A DNA stretch of 16,173 nucleotides from positions 1 to 16,173 of the forward strand of contig CABUVB010000025.1 of NCBI GenBank assembly GCA_902494815.1. The letters run 5' to 3'. Within the stretch, counting starts at the first letter, position 1, and every line of letters starts with the position of its first letter. Below, in pieces: positions 1 through 5,695 of the stretch. Under the pieces are notes generated by a model that ran no database searches, was not told where the DNA came from, and saw nothing but the letters and a program-made list of their open reading frames with translations. Source of the stretch: an uncultured Collinsella sp. (GTDB lineage: Bacteria > Actinomycetota > Coriobacteriia > Coriobacteriales > Coriobacteriaceae). The position numbers and the translations under genes are program-made.

Positions 1-203
1 CTTTTGACCTCATGCCCCACGCGCGGTTCGCGTGCGGCATGCGCCTGCATCATGGACGGCACGGTCATGCCATAGGCAGAAACGCCAGCTATGACCAGCA
101 CCAGCGAGCACGATAGCAGTGCGTACGCCCGCGGCGCCAAGCCCAGTCGGCGTCGCATGCGCACCGCGGCGCCGCGCTTTGTCTGAGTGCCACCGGGCCG
201 CAT
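1..203 (-). CDS. N-terminal part of an unknown membrane-anchored or secreted protein (runs off the left edge)
   Basis: An ATG at 203-201 on the minus strand is preceded by a strong Shine-Dalgarno sequence GGAGGAG (209-215) five bases upstream. The frame stays open to the window edge, giving 67 whole codons. The product begins with about 28 residues rich in Arg/Lys (MRPGGTQTKRGAAVRMRRR...). A hydrophobic segment of about 20 residues follows (LLSCSLVLVIAGVSAYGM), then a polar stretch. This is the layout of a type II membrane anchor or an uncleaved signal sequence, so the body is probably outside the membrane. The visible part carries no family motif, and I do not recognise the protein. It lies downstream of ybaB-recR on the same strand, but 245 bases and several hairpins intervene, so it probably has its own promoter. 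Confidence 0.7.
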   Translation of the reverse strand, partial: MRPGGTQTKRGAAVRMRRRLGLAPRAYALLSCSLVLVIAGVSAYGMTVPSMMQAHAAREPRVGHEVK

Positions 204-216
204 GCGTTCTCCTCCA

Positions 217-243
217 AGAAAAACACGCCGCTCAGAAGCGGCG
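217..243 (-). terminator. GC-rich hairpin plus T-run directly before the start of the leftmost gene
   Basis: The arms CGCCGCT (226-232) and AGCGGCG (237-243) form a 7-bp stem with a 4-base loop. On the minus strand the stem is followed by TGTTTTTCTT (225-216) and then at once by the Shine-Dalgarno sequence of the gene starting at 203. This has the form of an intrinsic terminator. It could stop readthrough from recR, attenuate the downstream gene, or act as a protective 5' stem-loop if transcription starts near 249. Confidence 0.55.
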
Positions 244-255
244 CATTCATTCAAA

Positions 256-284
256 TCCATATTTGAGTGTATCAGCGAACCCAA
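256..284 (-). promoter_or_regulatory. Candidate promoter for the leftmost gene
   Basis: On the minus strand, TTGGGT (284-279) and TATGGA (261-256) are separated by 17 bases, a fair match to a housekeeping sigma promoter. It lies about 50 bases upstream of the ATG at 203. The predicted start falls just before the hairpin at 226-243. This is a motif match only. Confidence 0.35.
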
Positions 285-300
285 AAGGTTGCGCAACGAA

Positions 301-332
301 TGGGCAAATTAAGGATGCGAGCGGAAGCATCC
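301..332 (-). terminator. Weak hairpin downstream of recR
   Basis: GGATGC (313-318) and GCATCC (327-332) form a 6-bp stem with an 8-base loop. On the minus strand the stem is followed by TTAATTTG. This could be a weak intrinsic terminator for ybaB-recR. The T-tract is short, so confidence is low. Confidence 0.3.
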
Positions 333-381
333 ATGCGATAAGCGGATACGAAGCATCTTTGTTGCACAACAAACTCACAGT

Positions 382-411
382 CGCACGGGGAAATTATGAC
401 TACCCCGTGCG
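382..411. repeat. Inverted repeat just past the recR stop codon
   Basis: CGCACGGGG (382-390) and CCCCGTGCG (403-411) form a perfect 9-bp stem around a 12-base AT-rich loop, 38 bases after the recR stop. Neither strand has a clean T-run after the stem, so it may be a 3' stabilising or processing stem-loop rather than a terminator. Confidence 0.45.
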
Positions 412-448
412 TCGCGAGGAAAACATACGGCAGGAGCAGGCTCGCCAC

Positions 449-1045
449 CTAAATCGCGCGACGGGCCTCGATGGCGCGGCCAAGCGTAAGCTCGTCGGCA
501 TACTCCAGGTCGCCGCCCACGGGCAGGCCGCTCGCCAGACGCGACACCTCGACGCCCAGCGGCTTGATAGTGCGGGCCAGGTAGCTCGCCGTGGTCTCGC
601 CCTCGATGTTGGGGTTGGTGGCGATGATGACCTCATGGATATCCTCGTGGCCCAGACGCGCCAGCAGCTCGCGAATGTGCAACTGCTCGGGACCGATCTT
701 GTCCATGGGGCTGATCACGCCGCCCAGCACATGGTACAGGCCATGGTAGCTGCCCGTGCGCTCGATCGCCTGGACATCGCGCGGCTCGCCCACCACGCAA
801 ATGCGAGTGGTATCGCGCATCGGGTCCTGGCAGATGGAGCACTCGTCGGCCGTGGCGTAGTTAAAGCAGCGGCTGCAAAAGTGGACCTCCTGCTTGACCT
901 CCAGGATGGCCTCGGCCAGGCGGCGCGCCTCCTCGGCGTCGGCCTCCAACAGGTAATAGGCGATGCGCTGGGCCGACTTGGGACCAATGCCCGGCAGGCG
1001 GCCCAGCTCATCGAGCAGTTTTTGCAGACTGTGATTCGCACTCAT
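449..1045 (-). CDS. recR: Recombination mediator protein RecR
   Basis: This 198-residue protein has the usual RecR length and architecture. RecR works with RecO (and RecF) to load RecA onto SSB-coated single-stranded DNA at gaps and stalled forks. Visible parts, in order: a helix-hairpin-helix DNA-binding segment (LPGIGPKSAQRIA, about 17-29); a four-cysteine zinc site (C57, C60, C69, C72); a Toprim domain from about residue 80 (VVGEPRDVQAIE and later NPNIEGETTA); and the typical C-terminal GGDLEYADELTLGRA. The start is 15 bases after the ybaB stop. No clear Shine-Dalgarno sequence precedes it (the upstream bases are ATATATAT), so translation may depend on coupling to ybaB. I see nothing missing or truncated. 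Confidence 0.97.
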   Translation of the reverse strand: MSANHSLQKLLDELGRLPGIGPKSAQRIAYYLLEADAEEARRLAEAILEVKQEVHFCSRCFNYATADECSICQDPMRDTTRICVVGEPRDVQAIERTGSYHGLYHVLGGVISPMDKIGPEQLHIRELLARLGHEDIHEVIIATNPNIEGETTASYLARTIKPLGVEVSRLASGLPVGGDLEYADELTLGRAIEARRAI

Positions 1046-1060
1046 ATATATATGCGTGTC

Positions 1061-1381
1061 TTAGAACGGCATGCCCGGGATGTTGAGGCCGCCGGTGATG
1101 GCGCCCATCTGCTTGTTGGCGAGCTCGTTGACGCCGCGGACGGCCTCGTTGACGGCAGCCATAATCATGTCCTGCAGCATATCGACGTCCTCGGGATCGA
1201 GCGCATCGGGATCGATGGTGAGGTTGACGAGCTCCATCTCGCCGTTAACGGTCACCTTGACCATGCCGCCGCCGGCAGAGGCGTCGACGGTCTGGGACTT
1301 GAGGTTCTCCTGCGCGGCGGCAAGCTGCTCCTGCATCTTGCGAGCCTGCTTCATCATCTGCTGCATGTTCATACCGGCCAT
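1061..1381 (-). CDS. ybaB: YbaB/EbfC family nucleoid-associated protein
   Basis: This 106-residue protein has the family layout: a Met/Gln/Lys-rich N-terminal helix (MNMQQMMKQARKMQEQLA), a central beta region (GGGMVKVTVNGEMELVNLTID), a C-terminal helix, and a Gly/Pro/Met tail ending GLNIPGMPF. Family members form tweezer-like dimers that bind DNA and are commonly encoded between dnaX and recR, as one would expect here apart from the gene at 1722-2195. A strong AAAGGAG lies five bases upstream of the ATG. The recR start follows 15 bases after the stop, so the two are very probably co-transcribed. The exact cellular role of the family is not settled. Confidence 0.95.
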   Translation of the reverse strand: MAGMNMQQMMKQARKMQEQLAAAQENLKSQTVDASAGGGMVKVTVNGEMELVNLTIDPDALDPEDVDMLQDMIMAAVNEAVRGVNELANKQMGAITGGLNIPGMPF

Positions 1382-1394
1382 GATGGCTCCTTTA

Positions 1395-1408
1395 CGTGCG
1401 GCCGCACG
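1395..1408. repeat. 14-bp perfect palindrome in the ybaB leader
   Basis: CGTGCGGCCGCACG is a perfect 14-bp palindrome lying 3 bases upstream of the ybaB Shine-Dalgarno sequence. It could be an operator half-site pair or an mRNA structure near the ribosome site. It could also be a chance product of GC-rich DNA. Confidence 0.4.
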
Positions 1409-1456
1409 CCGAGCTGCAAGGGCAGCCGGAGCACGGCGGGACTTTCAAACTCAAAA

Positions 1457-1465
1457 ATCGTACCA
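1457..1465 (-). promoter_or_regulatory. Candidate extended -10 promoter for ybaB-recR
   Basis: On the minus strand TGGTACGAT reads as an extended -10 (TG-N-TACGAT). It is about 75 bases upstream of the ybaB start. No good -35 is visible, which an extended -10 can tolerate. Confidence 0.3.
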
Positions 1466-1543
1466 CGGCGCGAGGCCAGCGAGCGGGGCGGACGTGTTAC
1501 CTCAGTCGATATACATGTCCTGGAGCGCAAGCCGCACCCATAG

Positions 1544-1578
1544 ATTATGCAAAGTTGAATAATTCGCATCTGCATAAT
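1544..1578. repeat. Inverted repeat ATTATGCA...TGCATAAT
   Basis: Perfect 8-bp arms at 1544-1551 and 1571-1578 flank a 19-base spacer in the AT-rich part of the divergent region. The spacing of the arm centres (27 bases) is somewhat more than two helical turns. The site is therefore possible as a binding site for a dimeric regulator, but equally as a hairpin. Confidence 0.4.
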
Positions 1579-1681
1579 ATTTAAAGCTAAATCTTGTAGA
1601 GCCGGAATCCGACATTTAATGCGTACCACTAAATGGCTAAATGCCGAGCCACTACTCGAGGCGGCGCTCATGACGGCGAGG

Positions 1682-1687
1682 TATAAT
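1682..1687 (+). promoter_or_regulatory. TATAAT -10 box for the gene at 1722
   Basis: A consensus TATAAT lies 34 bases upstream of the ATG at 1722, and a GGAGG ribosome site (1711-1715) lies between them. No clear -35 is visible at the expected spacing. Confidence 0.45.
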
Positions 1688-1721
1688 TTGATTGCCATAG
1701 ATAGTAATTTGGAGGTGCCCC

Positions 1722-2195
1722 ATGAATGCCCCCAACGCGCTCCAAAACATCCGCTCAAAACACCCCGTTGCATATGTGGTTCTCTATCTCTTTGTCGGCT
1801 GGGCATTGCTGGTTGTCATCACCCATGCCATAGCTTTTGGAGCAGAACTGCTGATAGCCAGCTCGGACCAGCCCGTCGTCAAATGGGAGACGACCGATGA
1901 GTGCACCGACGGAACCCGAACCGTCTACTACAACAGCCCGTCCCTCTATCAAGAGTTCAAGGTCAAGATAAAGGACTTCAAGATTGTCGATGCCGAGCTA
2001 GGCGTTTATTTGGCAATCGGAGCAACCATTAACGCCGAGCAAGTCGAGTACACGGACAGCCATGCGACGTATCGTATCGACCTCAGCATCCTAGGCCGAC
2101 CGTCACGCACCTGTCTGCTCGAATGCGATATACGCGACACCACACTACACATGTCCGAAATACAGATGCGCCCGGACAAAGAGACCTCTTCTTGA
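1722..2195 (+). CDS. Small single-span membrane protein of unknown function
   Basis: The ATG follows GGAGG (1711-1715) at good spacing and a TATAAT box, so this looks like a real, independently expressed gene. The product is 157 residues. It has a short polar N-terminus, one long hydrophobic segment (about 16-46, with VVLYLFVGWALLVVITHAIA), then a polar domain of about 110 residues. That domain contains three cysteines (C61, C131, C135) and alternating hydrophobic/charged stretches suggestive of beta strands (EFKVKIKDFKIVDAELGVYL). I do not recognise a family. The gene is on the opposite strand to dnaX and ybaB-recR, lies between them, and converges on dnaX with 21 bases between stop codons. 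Its codon use is visibly less GC-rich than its neighbours (for example ATA, TTG, AAA), and its upstream DNA is AT-rich. Insertion or relaxed selection are both possible. Confidence 0.75.
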   Translation: MNAPNALQNIRSKHPVAYVVLYLFVGWALLVVITHAIAFGAELLIASSDQPVVKWETTDECTDGTRTVYYNSPSLYQEFKVKIKDFKIVDAELGVYLAIGATINAEQVEYTDSHATYRIDLSILGRPSRTCLLECDIRDTTLHMSEIQMRPDKETSS

Positions 2196-2216
2196 GCAGC
2201 ATACCCGCCCGCACAG

Positions 2217-4715
2217 TTACTCCACCGGTTTGAAGATGGTGGACTGACCGAAGACGCTGCGGATGAGGGCTTTGGCCTCGTCCTCGGTCTGCGGGATGCT
2301 CGGGGCTGCGCCCTGGTGGCCGAAGGGGCTGCCGGCGCCGGGGTTGGACTCCCAAGGGGCAGCGGGGGCGTCATCGCTTGCGGGAGCGGACGTCGCAGCT
2401 GCGGGGGCCACGGCTGAAGCGGCAGGGCCGGGCGCAGGCGCCGCGGCAGGCACGTCGAACGGAGGAAGATCGTCCCCGCTCGCATCGCCAGCGAAGCCGC
2501 CGACCATGGCGTCGTCGTAGGGCACCTGCTCGGATTCCCACGGCGCAGCCTGCGCAGACGGCTGAGTCTTGGGAGCGGACGCGCGCTCGGGCGCTCGGGG
2601 CGCGGGCTCGGTCGGGAGCTTACCCGTAGCAGGAGCGCCGGCAGGGTTGTCGGAGCGCAGCCAGGGGGCCTTAGCCAGGTCGGATGACTTGGGCGCGGGC
2701 GCGGCAGCGGGCTTGGGCGCGGGGATCGGAGCAGCCGGTTTGGGCACAGCGGGTTCAGGCGCCGATGGGGTCGGTGCCGCTACCGGCGCCGCTTTTGGCT
2801 GCGTCGCGCTGGCGCTCGAGGATGCAGGGGCCGCCGAGGACACGGGTTGCGGGTCCGCAGATGCCGCAGCCCGTGCAGATGGAGAATGCTCCTCATGTTG
2901 AGGAGCCGGCGTGCCACCTCCATCCAGGACGTAGTCGACGGTGCGACGACCGAAGACCGCGCAGACCGTCGGCAGGACCACCGACTGCGTGTCGGCGCGT
3001 CCGAGCATCTTGATGGCAAAGGTCGAGCCCGCAGGGAACGAGACGGTGAGCTTGGAGCCGTCGTCGGCCGTGGCGCGGGCGTTGAGCAACAGACCTGCAT
3101 AGGAAGCCTGACGAGCCTTGACGCGCTCGACGACCTCGGCCCATTTGCGCTGGAGCTCGCCGGGATCCTCGACCGCGGGGGTCTCGGCGGCGCCGGCGGC
3201 AGCAACCTGAGCGGCAGTATTGGGCTTGGACACCGGCACGGTCGATGCAGCAGGCACGGGAGCCGGAGCCGTAACGGGTTGAGGTGCAGGCGTTACAGGT
3301 TTGGGCGCCGGCGCAGGAGCCGCGGACTTGGGCGCAGGCTGGGCAACCGGAACAGCAGCGCCGCGGTCCCATGGCATGCCACCCTGATGCGCGGACGTAG
3401 CAGCGGGGGCGACGGTCGCCGCAGGAGTAGCAGCTCGGGCACCCGAAATCAGCGTCGGTTGCTGTGTCGTCGCAGGTGCAGCCGAGACAGTTGCAGGCGC
3501 AGCACCTGCAGCAGCCACGCTCGCCGGCACCGCGGCGTTGGCGACCATGGCCTCTAGGCGCGCCACGCGCTCGGCCAGGGCCTCAATCGTCAAATCGGCC
3601 TCGGGACGTGCCAGGCGCGTGCAAGCGATCTCGAGCACCAGGCGCACGTCGCTCGCGCCCCTCATCTCCAGCGCGGCATCATCGAGCACCGTCAGCACGC
3701 GGGCCAGACGGTCGGCCGGATGCTCGCCAAAGGCAGCAGCCTCGGCAGCAAGCGCCTCGGCCTGCTCGGCCCCGCCCTCAAACAGCTCGGCACGGGCACC
3801 GGCAACGCAGGCCACATACACGTCGCGCACGTGCGCCACCAGGTCGCGCGTCAGCTCCAGCAGGTCGTTTCCTTCCTCGACCTGCGCACGAATCAGTCCA
3901 TAGAGCTCGGCAACATCGCGATCGGCAATGGCGCGGGAAAACTCGCCCAAAATCTGGTCCGAAACCTCACCTAAAAGCGAGCGGGCGTCGTCCGCATGCA
4001 CAGAACCGTTGCCAAAGACGCTCAGCTGCTCCAGCGTGGACAACGCGTCGCGCATGCCGCCCTTGGCATGGCGCGCCACGATAGCCAGCGCCTCATCGTC
4101 GTAATCGAAGCCCTCCTGCTCGCACACGTATGCCAGGCGATGCTCGATATCCTCGTTGCCGATGCGATGGAAATCGAAACGCTGGCAGCGCGAGAGGATG
4201 GTCTCCAGAATCTTTTGCGGGTCGGTGGTGCACAGCACAAAGATCACGTGTGCCGGCGGCTCCTCAAGCGTCTTGAGCAGCGCGTTGAACGCCGCCGTCG
4301 TGAGCATGTGGACCTCGTCGATGATATAGATCTTGTACTTGCCGCGCACCGGGGCAAAGTTGACGGAGTTGATGATCTCCTCGCGCACATTGTCCACGCC
4401 CGTGCGGCTTGCGGCATCGAGCTCGTAGACATCCGGGTGGCTGCCCTCGGCAATGAGCTCGCACTCCTCGCAAGTACCGTCGGGCATGCAGCCGCTTGCA
4501 CCCTCGGCGCGCGCCGCCTCGGCATTGCGGCACAGCAGCGCCTTGGCCAGAATGCGCGCCATGGTGGTCTTGCCCGTGCCGCGCGGTCCGCAGAACAGGT
4601 AGGCGTGGGACAGGCGCCCCTCGGTGATGGCGTGCTCGAGCGTCGAGACGATATGCTGCTGGCCCACCACAGAGTCGAAGGTGAGCGGGCGATACTTTCG
4701 GTACAACGATTCCAT
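2217..4715 (-). CDS. dnaX: DNA polymerase III subunit gamma/tau
   Basis: This 832-residue protein is the ATPase of the clamp-loader complex, which loads the beta clamp and ties the polymerases to the replisome. The N-terminal AAA+ part shows Walker A GPRGTGKT (43-50), the family zinc module (C62, C76, C82, C85), Walker B IYIIDEVHML (about 129-138), the SRC motif (TILSRCQRF), and sensor 2 (GGMRDALS). After about residue 392 comes a Pro/Ala-rich linker, then a folded module at about 514-600 (ELQRKWAEVVERVKARQASY...), a second Pro/Ala-rich linker of about 200 residues, and a short conserved-looking C-terminus (TEDEAKALIRSVFGQ). The ATG at 4715 follows GGGGGAG by six bases. The frame stays open another 158 codons upstream, but that part is antisense to the next gene and has no family similarity. 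I see no obvious slippery poly-A site for a shorter gamma product. Confidence 0.96.
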   Translation of the reverse strand: MESLYRKYRPLTFDSVVGQQHIVSTLEHAITEGRLSHAYLFCGPRGTGKTTMARILAKALLCRNAEAARAEGASGCMPDGTCEECELIAEGSHPDVYELDAASRTGVDNVREEIINSVNFAPVRGKYKIYIIDEVHMLTTAAFNALLKTLEEPPAHVIFVLCTTDPQKILETILSRCQRFDFHRIGNEDIEHRLAYVCEQEGFDYDDEALAIVARHAKGGMRDALSTLEQLSVFGNGSVHADDARSLLGEVSDQILGEFSRAIADRDVAELYGLIRAQVEEGNDLLELTRDLVAHVRDVYVACVAGARAELFEGGAEQAEALAAEAAAFGEHPADRLARVLTVLDDAALEMRGASDVRLVLEIACTRLARPEADLTIEALAERVARLEAMVANAAVPASVAAAGAAPATVSAAPATTQQPTLISGARAATPAATVAPAATSAHQGGMPWDRGAAVPVAQPAPKSAAPAPAPKPVTPAPQPVTAPAPVPAASTVPVSKPNTAAQVAAAGAAETPAVEDPGELQRKWAEVVERVKARQASYAGLLLNARATADDGSKLTVSFPAGSTFAIKMLGRADTQSVVLPTVCAVFGRRTVDYVLDGGGTPAPQHEEHSPSARAAASADPQPVSSAAPASSSASATQPKAAPVAAPTPSAPEPAVPKPAAPIPAPKPAAAPAPKSSDLAKAPWLRSDNPAGAPATGKLPTEPAPRAPERASAPKTQPSAQAAPWESEQVPYDDAMVGGFAGDASGDDLPPFDVPAAAPAPGPAASAVAPAAATSAPASDDAPAAPWESNPGAGSPFGHQGAAPSIPQTEDEAKALIRSVFGQSTIFKPVE

Positions 4716-4830
4716 GGGTGCTCCCCCGGGTATACTGAGTCTTGTTGCCGCGACGGCCATGCGGTCGCACGGCATACTGCATCCATAATAACCCGTACGG
4801 CGAGCCCGCCGTGATAGGAGTCCAAAGAGC
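4716..4830. promoter_or_regulatory. Divergent promoter region between dnaX and the YcxB-like gene
   Basis: These 115 bases must serve both divergent genes. A plus-strand CATAAT (4784-4789) and a minus-strand TATACC (4734-4729) are possible -10 boxes, but neither has a convincing -35. An imperfect inverted repeat (GCCGCGAC near 4747-4754 and GTCGCACGGC at 4764-4773) lies between them. I would not assign a start site with certainty. Confidence 0.25.
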
Positions 4831-5547
4831 ATGGCAGACGCAGAGAGCAACCTCGTTCCCTCCGAAGCAGCCGACCAGGTCGAGGTCGCGCTCGAGGAGC
4901 AGACCGCAGCCGACGACGGCATCCTGTACCTCAACGAGTACCAGTACGAAAACGACCTGGTCACCGACTTCGCCCGTCTGGTCGCCTCGCCCAGGCGTCG
5001 CGGCTCGCTGTATGTCGCCGCGGCAATTGCCGCACTCATCGGCATCGGCATGCTGGTGGCCGGCGGCAGCTGGATCAAGTTCGGCGTCGTGCTGATCGTG
5101 TTCGGCGCCTTTTTGGCCTGGTGGAGCAAGAACCTGCACCACACGCTCGCCCGCGACTTTATCGACGCCGTCGAGGCCGACGAGTCCATGGGCGGCCGCT
5201 ATCGCCGCGTCGCCGCCAACGAGGACGGCCTGATGGTTTGGGGCAAGAGCGGCAAGTCGCAGTTCTTCCCGTTTGAAAAGCTCGACCACGTGCTCGACGG
5301 CGAGCGCATCTTTGTGGCCATGTTCGCCGACCAGGGCGTGACGATCCCTAAGGACACCTTTATTCGCGGCGATGCCGAGCAGTTTGGCACCTTCCTTAAG
5401 GCGCGCATCAACAAAAAACTCCGCATCGAGACCAAACGCAAGAAGATGAAGGCCGAGAAGGCCGCCGCCGAGGCCAAGCAGGGCGACAAGCCCCAGGAGA
5501 CCAAGGGCAAGCAGCGCAAGCAGAAGAAGAACAAGAAGAAGCGCTAG
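4831..5547 (+). CDS. YcxB-like two-span membrane protein with lysine-rich tail
   Basis: This 238-residue protein has three parts. An acidic N-terminal region covers about 1-50. Two adjacent membrane helices follow at about 60-78 and 82-98, separated by the short turn GGSWIK. A cytoplasmic domain comes next, with the pattern of the YcxB-like family (DGLMVWGKSGKSQFFPFEKL, then FVAMFADQGVTIPKDTF and the closing FGTFLKARINKK). That family resembles a PH-like fold and has no established function. The last 40 residues are almost entirely Lys/Arg/Gln/Glu and may bind nucleic acid or anionic lipid. AGGAG at 4816-4820 is ten bases from the ATG, rather long, and AAAGAG is closer. The gene is 148 bases upstream of the kinase operon and on the same strand, but the promoter at 5585 suggests separate control. 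Confidence 0.75.
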   Translation: MADAESNLVPSEAADQVEVALEEQTAADDGILYLNEYQYENDLVTDFARLVASPRRRGSLYVAAAIAALIGIGMLVAGGSWIKFGVVLIVFGAFLAWWSKNLHHTLARDFIDAVEADESMGGRYRRVAANEDGLMVWGKSGKSQFFPFEKLDHVLDGERIFVAMFADQGVTIPKDTFIRGDAEQFGTFLKARINKKLRIETKRKKMKAEKAAAEAKQGDKPQETKGKQRKQKKNKKKR

Positions 5548-5584
5548 GCCGGACGCAGGGTCCAGACCCCAGACGGAGCTTAAA

Positions 5585-5615
5585 TTGAATGTCGCCCACC
5601 CGAGCGTGCTACACT
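5585..5615 (+). promoter_or_regulatory. Promoter candidate for the kinase/cell-wall operon
   Basis: TTGAAT (5585-5590) and an extended -10, TGCTACACT (5607-5615), are separated by 19 bases. The long spacer is compensated by the TG extension. The box lies about 80 bases upstream of the kinase ATG and after the previous gene's stop. It is the best promoter match upstream of the whole operon. Confidence 0.5.
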
Positions 5616-5695
5616 AGCAGCATCTATGCCACCGCGAACGGCTCGGCTCCGCGCCCGCCGCTCGCAAACGAACTTTAAACGCACGAGGGTTGGCC

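Larger units (their letters stand above)
1382..1721. other. Gene-free divergent region between ybaB and the small membrane protein gene
   Basis: I find no convincing gene in these 340 bases. The half next to ybaB is GC-rich and holds a perfect palindrome (1395-1408) and a candidate minus-strand promoter. The other half (about 1540-1700) is distinctly AT-rich. It holds an 8-bp inverted repeat (1544-1578) and a TATAAT box (1682-1687) facing the plus-strand gene. I searched for SRP RNA and tRNA signatures and found none. Confidence 0.6.

Noticed and set aside
119..1543. Long plus-strand open frame across recR and ybaB
   Set aside because: It is antisense to two well-identified genes; the frame is open because of GC-rich codon structure, and the product resembles no family.
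1382..1721. SRP RNA or another structured RNA upstream of ybaB
   Set aside because: The conserved apical-loop signatures of SRP RNA and tRNA arms were not found on either strand; only short inverted repeats are visible.
4716..5189. Upstream extension of the dnaX frame by 158 codons
   Set aside because: The added residues are antisense to the YcxB-like gene, have no DnaX similarity, and the ATG at 4715 has a strong ribosome site and begins the conserved MESLYRKYRP.
5548..5584. Terminator after the YcxB-like gene
   Set aside because: GGGTC and GACCC (with CA between) could pair, but the stem is 5 bp, the loop too small and no T-run follows.
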